Shown here in pieces: positions 43,401 to 52,400 of a stretch of DNA of 64,000 nt. Origin of the DNA: Phoronis australis (taxonomy: Eukaryota > Phoronida > Phoronidae); assembly GCA_002633005.1 (NCBI GenBank), contig NMRA01000630.1:64001-128000 (forward strand), written 5' to 3'. The position numbers and the translations under genes are program-made. Below the pieces are notes generated by a model. It was not told where the DNA came from. It was given only the letters and a program-made list of their open reading frames with translations, and did not search any database. Each line of letters starts with the position of its first letter. Within the stretch, counting starts at the first letter, position 1.

Positions 43401-46400
43401 GTTATCAACCTCATGCAAACAGATTTAGTCTCAAGTGCAATATTAGATCTTTGTGTGCTGGGACAGCTTGTAAATCTGGTTGGATTAACCTGCCGTTGAC
43501 ATTACAGTATCTGTTGTGAAGACGCGGGCGTAGCTTAGGGTTGTCTGTCCATGAAACTAATTTTTTACGTGTCGTCAGTGATCAATCGTGGTGGGTTATT
43601 GTTGTGGCTATTCAGGATTTATCGCGAGACAGACGTCTTCAAGATTTCGTCATTAAATGTGTCAATGAAAATTTATTTGAAGAAGGTCTGCACATTTAGC
43701 TGTTTTGCAAGTGTTGGAGTGAGGTTTGCAGGAACTGTTTTAGCATCGTAAAGCTGTGAAAGACTGACTAGTGACTATAACTATCTGTAGATAACTCTGA
43801 GTGAAGAAGTATTTGATGGCTTAATACTTTTGTGAGACTGACCTCTTCAGTTTACAGTGATTGAGAGAATTGATCACCATCAGTGTGGTCTCTTATCGGT
43901 GACAGGTGTTGTGAATTTTGTACCAGAAAACCATACAGGTGTTGATTGCATGACCATTTTGTGGATATCAGCAGGATTATATCAGGGCATGTCTGTTTAA
44001 AAAAGTTACTAATAGGTGGGGTTATTAAGTCTGTGAAGAACACATTAGGAAGTCCCATTGGATCACCTAGAGTGAAGTAGGGGTAATAATTGCCCTATTT
44101 GTCCAGTGAGGTGTACTGCTTGTGACAAATTTTAACTGTTTGCCTGGTGTTTTTTGGAAGAGATGCTCTCCTGAACATTGTTTTATGGATGGACAAATGG
44201 TGGGAATTCCATTCACATCTTGGTGTTGTTCTTTTGGAAGTAGAGTTTTTGACATGTGTGCGCAGTCTAATTGAGTTGAAGCTGAATAACAGATTCTCTT
44301 TGAAATGCTTGGAATATCTGTGGTCCTGGGAATACAAAGACTTGCCTGTTGCCTTGGTGACACTGTACAGCCAGTGGGTGAGAGCAAATGAACTCTTTAC
44401 AACAAAGGAGCAAAGCTATTCCAGTATTGGACAAGATTTAGGAACCATTTCAGAACAGAAGATTAAGCAACCAAGATTAGATGTTAAGAATTTGGTTATA
44501 AATGGTCATAAAAACATTTTGAATTGTCAAATGTTGGTGGCTTCAAGCTGTGAGTGCGCAGTTGAGTGGAGTTTTATTTAAGTTATCGGTGAATTTTGAC
44601 TGACCATAAAGGTAGCGATTTAGAGTACTTTTACTGGTTAGTCAATATGTTTCACTTGGATTCAACGCGAGTCGGTGCTGATAAACAGCGCTCGTCAAGC
44701 GCCATGTACGTTGCAGGTCGGCAGCTTAGGAAGAAGATTGAACTAGTCTGCCGGATGGTATGTAACAGTCACCTCATTACTCAGGGTGATTTTATCATAT
44801 TGTAGGACTACGCTAAAGTCATGCCTGTTTTGCAAGCATGTAATTCTTTACGTTGTCTCTGAAATCTGAGGTCTAATGAAATAGCCCTCTAGGTGGCGCT
44901 CATTATAGGCTCTCTATTTCTTTCATTGAGTGTAGGGTTCTAAATAGATTAGTGTGCTGGTGGCTAATTTAATTCTATATTGGGTGGCAGGCCCCAATTG
45001 TAATGACCTCAAATGGCCTCAAAAAATCTCAATCAATTTCTTTTACTAAGGCAATATACAGAATAAATTAATATAAAAAATCATGCAGGGCTCTATGCTT
45101 AGCACAGCATCAATTTATCAAATGTTAACCTGGCAAAACTCCCAGGTCACTAAACGTGAAGTAGTGTCGCTAAATCTCATTGGCAAGAGCCGAAATGTAT
45201 AATAAACGAGATATCTGAAGTGTAAAGTTGGCAAACTTAAGCAAATGTTCAGTCACTCCCGTTTCTTGTTGTTTTTTGTTTGAACGTAAAATTAGGATTA
45301 TCCAGTGTGCTTGTTGGCGACTGATATACCCCACTATAGGCCCAATATGCAGGCTCACCTCTATGGGCACACAAACTTGACTGGCGCGTTTGGACTTTTT
45401 ATCAGAACCTCAGTGTCATCTGCTAAAAATTACCACTTCTATTCTTGTAAGATTTGTTTTCTTGAGACATGTTTACTTAAATTTAGTTGTGAGCCAGTGC
45501 CGAGAATGTGCAAAATGGCGGGAAGAACTCTGCGCTCACATGAAGTGCTGAGACAGTGTAGGATGGTCAATGTTTCACCTATATACTATAGCTTATATAT
45601 TATATGTTAATTTATTCATGATGGCGGGTAGCATTTCATAATGTGTGAATGAGGAATGGTGTAACAAAAAAGACCAAAATTCTTCCAAAACTTAAGTGGG
45701 AACAGTTAGTATGATAAAGTGAACCCAAGCTCCCTTGATTGTGTGTATTGGGAATTGAAACAACATGCAATAGTGTACTTATGCATTACTCATGTTTGCA
45801 AATCTGTTGCTATGGTTGCAGGATGAAGAGCGCAGAATTGCTTTGGTGATGGCACGGCGGGAGGACGAGAAGAGGAAGGAGTTCACCAAGGCAGCCGTCA
45901 TAAAGGTATGGTGACCTGGCGTGGCACATTTAGAACATGACTGTCAAATGAGATGGCACATTTAGAACACGACTGTCAAATGCGGTGGCACATTTAGAAC
46001 ACAACTGGGTTTAATGGGTGGCACTTTTAGGACATGGTTGGAAAAATGAGGTAGGACGTTTACAAATTTAAATTACAATAAACTTTTAATTGGCTTACTC
46101 AACCAAACAAAGTTTGTCTTAACGTTTCTGCGAATAGAAAATGCGAGCTGGCAAATGACCTGACGTATGTCTTTAGTCACATCAACCAGAGCTGACTCAA
46201 TACAATGTGTGGAAAAGCTGTCCTATGCATTCTTTACAACGTTGGCCAACTCTTTTGAAACCTGGCTGCTTTCCTTAGCTGTGAACTTTGAATTATTTTT
46301 ATCATCATGGTAGAAATCATTTCTGCTGTCGTGGCAAAAAATAATTTTGGAACCAGTTTCTCAGGTTTTCTGGTGACTTTTGTGTCGTATAGTCCACATT

Positions 46401-49400
46401 AGGTTGTTGTGCCTGCGTTGCTTCAGAATTTCTTAGAAACAGGGAAGCTTCTCTTTGCCTCTGAAAAAAATTCCATAAAAGGAAATTACATTCAACTTTT
46501 ACTGGCATAGTGGACAAACCGTTGCAAAATTGTTACTCAAAGGCGCATCTTTTTTCAATCTTTTTATCATTACTTCTCTTTTTTCATAAGTTTGTTGGAG
46601 TCTGAAAATACGTTTCCAACTGGTGCCATCTGTTGTCAATTTGGAACACTTGTTTGGCTTGTGTTTGTGTGTTTTCAGTGTCCCGAAGACTCCACTAGAT
46701 TTGTCCTACTGAGATGCCAGGTCAGAGGTCAAACAAACCCCCTGGTGCACGCTGTTTCACTTCCTTAACCCAAAATGTCTCACATATTCATACGCGCACA
46801 ATCCCAGAGTTCCTTGTTAACACGTCACGTTACTGTTGTGTTCCAGTTACAACACTCAAAACATTCCTTTCAAAAGTTTGTGCTTTGTAATGCTGTATAT
46901 ACGAGCTTTTTGTTACAATGATTTTGTGGTATTTTTTGATGTATTGTATNNNNNNNNNNNNNNNNNNNNNNNNNNNNNNNNNNNNNNNNNNNNNNNNNNN
47001 NNNNNNNNNNNNNNNNNNNNNNNNNNNNNNNNNNNNNNNNNNNNNNNNNNNNNNNNNTTATTCATGATGGCGGGTAGCATTTCAGGTTCTTCATTTTCGT
47101 CCTGGAGTCATAATGTGTGGATGAGGAATGCTGTAATGAAGAAGACCAAAATTCTTCCAAAATTTAAGTGGGAACAGTTAGTATGATAAATTGAACCCAA
47201 GCTCCCTTGATTGTGTGTATTGAAACTTGAAACAACATGCAATAGTGTACTTATGCATTACTCATGTTTGCAAATCTGTTGCTATGGTTGCAGGATGAAG
47301 AGCGCAGAATTGCTTTGGTGATGGCGCGGCGGGAGGACGAGAAGAGGAAGGAGTTCACCAAGGCAGCCGTCATAAAGGTATGGTGACCTGGCGTAGCACA
47401 TTTAGAACATGACTGTCAAATGAGGTGGCACATTTAGAACATGACTGTCAGATGAGGTGGCACATTTAGAACACAACTGGGTTTATTGGGTGGCACTTTT
47501 AGGACATGGTCGGAAAAAAATGAGGTAGCACGTTTACAAAATTATAATAAACTTTTAATTGGCTTACTCAACCAAACAAAGTTTGTTTTAACATTTCTGC
47601 GAATAGAAAATGCGAGCTGGCAAATGACCTGTGTCTTTAGTCACATCAACCAGAGCTGACAAATACGTGTCGAAAAGCTGTCCTATGCATTCTTTACAAC
47701 GTTGGCCAACTCTTTCGAAACCTGGCTACTTTCCTTAGCTTTGATCTTTCAATTATTTTTATCATCATGGTAGAAATCATTACTGCTGTTGTGGCAATAA
47801 ATAATTTTTGAACCAGTTTCTCAGGTTTTCTGGTGACTTTTGTGTCGTACAGCCCACTTTAGGTTGTTGTGCCTGCATTGCTTCAGAATTTCTTAGAAAC
47901 AGGGAAGCTTCTCTTTGCCTCTGAAAAAAAATACATAGTGGACAAACATTTGCAAAATTGTTACTCAAAGGTGCATCGTTTTTCAATCTTTATATCATTA
48001 CTTCTCTTTTTTCATAAGTCTGTTGGAGTCTGAAAATACGTGTCCAACTGGTGCCATCTTTTGTCAATTTGGAACACTTGTTTGGCTTGTGTTTGTGTGT
48101 TTTCAGTGTCCCGAAGACTCCACTAGATTTGTCCTACTGAGATGCCAGGTCAGAGGTCAAACAAACCCCCCGGTGCACGCTGTTTCACTTCCTTAACCCA
48201 AAATGTCTTCTACTCACATGTTCATACGCGCACAATCCCAGAGTTCCTTGTTAACACGTCACGTTACTGTTGTGTTCCAGTTACAACACTCAAAACATTC
48301 CTTTCAAAAGTTTGTGCTTTGTAATGCTGTATATACGAGCTTTTTGTTACAATGATTTTGTGGTATTTTTTGATGTATTGTATATCAATTCCATTATCTA
48401 ACAAAGATTTAGACTTTGAAGCTTTCTATCCATATCATATGTTACTTTTTTGTGCATTTGAAATTGTTACATTATTGTCTTTTAACTGAAAAAATGGCAG
48501 ACTTCTTGTCAAGATTTTGTGTTCATCCAAACAATGGGTTATCTTTTTTACCTCTCCTAGAAAATCAAAGCATTGTTCAGTCGCAGGAGTCCTTCACCAT
48601 GTCGTAGTATGGCTCTTGTGATTGGACGAGGCCGGTCATCTTCCATTGCTTGTATTGAATCACCTGATGTATGGCTCTTGTGATTATTGGACGAGGGTGG
48701 TCATCTTCCACTGCCTGTATGGAATCATGTGATTGAATTTTCAAGGAGTTAACAAAGTTACTGCAAATGTTTGAGACTCAATGAGTGTTCGAGAGCACTT
48801 GTTTTGTAACTGTACACTTAGTATTAGAGTGATCATTGTGATAGTTTTTTGTTACACTATACTACTACAGAAAGCTTATTACTGTTTGAATGTCATTCAT
48901 GGTTTTGGTTTTTCAGGAAAAACGGCGACTTGCCATCGACAATGCCAAGAAACAGTGGGAGGTCATGCAGGGGTCACTGATGAACCGTTCGAGCAAGGTG
49001 GTCAAGATGCCGGAAATCTATGCTAGTCATGTGGCCTCGTATGCTAACGGAAATGCAGTGGAGAGTCGAGTACTGACGGATGATGGGGACGAGTCAGAGT
49101 CAGTGGAACGATGGATGTAAGTTGGGTGTGGTGGATGTTAGCATTGTGTAAGTTGTGTGTGGTGGATGTTAGCATTGTGTAAGTTGGGTGCAGTGGATGT
49201 TAGCATTGTGTAAGTTGTGTGTGGTGGATGTTAGCATTGTGTAAGTTGGGTGCGGAGGATGTTAGCATTGAGCAAGTCGAGTAGTTTTGCACTTTCTGAG
49301 ACCTGAAACTTGGTATGTCAAACTAAGATAAAATGAGTTTGAGTCGGGTTGAACATGCCAGAAATATTAGCCATGAGCTCTTACCTGAACATAGTGCAGT

Positions 49401-52400
49401 GGTGGAAAACTATCATTGGTGATGAATTCAAAATCAAAAACTCTATATTACGTGATCCAATTTGAAACTTGCACACATTTGTTAGCCTTTCAACCTTGTA
49501 AATACGATTCTCACAACTTCTGACCTTTTAGCGATGCTGCGAGAGACGCCAATCGAGTGCTGAACCGGCCAATGAGTGCAAGTAGTGTGCACAACGGCAG
49601 TACGCAGTCGACGCCCCGTGAGAGGAGGCGAGAGAAGACGATGAACAAGGCAAACAGATCACGGTCAGAGTCTCGCACGGGACTCAACAGGGTGCCGGAA
49701 AACGATGCCTTGAAGAGGTGAGTATCATTAATTGTTACTTTGAATTTCATTGGCCGTCATCTGAAAACAGGATTTGCTGAAACTACTATTTTGTTGGCAC
49801 ATTTATTTTGTCAAAAATAATAGTATATGAGTTACTATTTAGGGATTCTCAAATTGAAATAGGGAAGCCATTGTATGGTATTTTAGAAAAATTTTGCTAA
49901 ATCCGTAATTATATACTGTCAGATGCATTTCTGTAGAGTACATAGTTTTCACACTGCTTTTTCTGATACATCAAAGCTATCCTGTAATTAAATTATGATA
50001 AACAATGTGTAGAGAGCAAAACGGCCAGTGTAGCTGCCATATTTTTCTTTGACCTAGTCAAGCAATTTGTGCCAATTTCGTGTCATGGTAGCACCTAGTC
50101 TCAATACAGCGCCATATGTTGCAGTAGGTTGGCAGACGGCGATAAGGCAGACGTGTCTCACCTGGCTGAACTCCAGGGGGATGTGCTGAACCTGTATGGC
50201 GTCGGTTCGTTGGACTCGCTCGACCGTAACTGGGGCGTGCAAGCAGCGGGGGCGGTGACCACCATCACGTTCAAGTTCATCCCATTTGCAGAGATCAGCA
50301 AAAACCTTCACAAGATACGCAGCCGGTTCCCCAGTGCTGTGGTGAGTTGTGGGTGCGGACATGTTTGGGGTCATATTGTTTGTACACTTCACTTAACATT
50401 GGAAAACAGTAAATTTATACTGGGTAAAGGGCAAAGTTTTTCGTAATTTGAGGGAAATCACTGGGTTTTATTTTAAATTTTTTCTGAAATCTCGTTCGGC
50501 CGTGGTTGCTAATATATGACTTCTAGTGATGAAGTAATGAATCAAGCTTTGGAGTCACAACTCCAAGTTTTCATGTAAATAAAAAATTGTGTACGAATTT
50601 AAAACTAGAGCTAAAGTCTGCTGATACATAATCTTGTAAATTTGCTGCGGTGCTGATAAACTAACACTTGTTTTTGTCATCCACTCACGACTCACTTCAT
50701 TGTCCATACTATTGAGCTCCGCAAGAATAGTTCCTGTTCATATTCTGGGCTCAGCTATTCAAAACCCATAGGGGGCAATGGAACAGTAATCGTCTTAGCC
50801 AACACCATAAACTCTTTGTTAATCTGTATTCAGTTGAACTGTCCAGCTGGGACAGTTGTTTGACTAAGAGCAGAGTTCACACAGAACTACTGTCACTGAC
50901 CTTGCACGTCAATTTCAAAATGGCGCATTTTGTGTGAATGGCATTCATGATTTACAACACCTTGAAATTTTCTTTAAAGTTACTAATGTGGACTAAAAAT
51001 AGATTAGTCAAAAGTGGTCTGTTGAATGAAGTGTGGACTGATTAGTCCATATGAGAGCACCTGTGTAATAAATGTCCATTAACCCACAATCCTCTTCAAA
51101 CTTTTCTCATGGTTCACAGAATCTGGTATTTACATCCAACGGTATTGACAGCTTCCACCAGCTGAACGCCCTTGCATCTGTCCGCCGATTAGACAGTATC
51201 ACCATCGAGCCTGAGGGTAACTCCATCACGCAGTTCGTCCTATGGAAGCCCTATCTCATATTCCGTCTGGCTCACTTCCCACTGCGAAAAATCAATGACG
51301 TCGAGGTACGCTGCTGTTGGTTTCCTGTTGTTATCTTTCCAGAAGTATGGCACATCATCCGCTTACACAAACAGTGAAGAACATTGATTTTAGTATGAAA
51401 TCATAAAAAAATATTTTATTTTGTAATAATTTTTCATTTTAAACATACTTGAACTCGTAATATGCTGGACGTCCAAGTGAGTATAACATAGAGAAAGTTA
51501 TGTTACAGTAAGTCCAACTGTTGGTTCCAGAAATTGGGATTTATAATTTTTTCACATCCATGGTTGATATGTTTCGGGTTTTTTAAAACATTATTTGTGG
51601 ATTTTTAGGCAAATCATGGCCTTCACTGAGTCAAATTATTAGAAGGTTCAGATGCTCTGTCCAGGCTGTGAAGCAGCACCATGTATCAACAACCTTCTTN
51701 CAACGGTATTGACAGCTTCCACCAGCTGAACGCCCTTGCATCTGTCCGACGATTAGACAGTATCACCATCGAGCCTGAGGGTAACTCCATCACGCAGTTC
51801 GTCCTATGGAAGCCCTATCTCATATTCCGTCTGGCTCACTTCCCACTGCGAAAAATCAATGATGTCGAGGTACGCTGCTGTTGGTTTCCTGTTGTTATCT
51901 TTCCAGAAGTATGGCACATCATCCGCTTACACAAACAGTGAAGAACATTGATTTTAGTATTAAATCATAAAAAATATTTTATTTTGTAATAATTTTTCAT
52001 TTTAAACATACTTGAACTCGTACTATGCTGGACGTCCAAGTGAGTATAACATAGAGAAAGTTATGTTACAGTAAGTCCAACTGTTGGTTCCAGAAATTGG
52101 GATTTGTAATTTTTTCACATCCATGGTTGATATGTTTCGGGTTTTTTAAAACATTATTTGTGGATTTTTAGGCAAATCATGGCCTTCACTGAGTCAAATT
52201 ATTAGAAGGTTCAGATGCTCTGTCCAGGCTGTGAAGCAGCACCATGTATCAACAACCTTCTTGATCAATTAAGCACAATTCACTCATCCTTACCAGAGAC
52301 CTCAAAAACGTTCCTTGTAGTTGTCTTTTTGCGAGGAAAATGTTTGTTCTATCGTTAATTTTATGGTAATTAACTAATTACTACAGAGCTTGTTCCTTAA

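Larger units (their letters stand above)
41439..45821 (+). other. LRRC49 intron, 4.4 kb
   Basis: It contains an unrecognised 144-codon open frame (44147-44581), a CpG-rich exon-like stretch (44647-44757, listed separately), a local TTGTTGTTATTCAATAACAT duplication at about 42010-42060 and a CTCF-like motif at 44884. No gene was established. Confidence 0.5.
45612..46949. repeat. Left copy of duplicated segment around exon 9
   Basis: This 1338-bp segment is closely matched by 47058-48383, with scattered substitutions and a few indels. It ends exactly at the N gap at 46950, and the second copy starts exactly after the gap. That is the pattern of two allelic contigs placed side by side. Confidence 0.9.

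Noticed and set aside
44147-44581. 144-codon open frame on + strand in an LRRC49 intron
   Set aside because: No recognisable domain, no splice or promoter context and ordinary intron composition. It is probably chance, though it is the longest unexplained frame here.
49511-49750. 79-codon frame on - strand opposite LRRC49 exon 11
   Set aside because: It is the antisense shadow of a verified exon.
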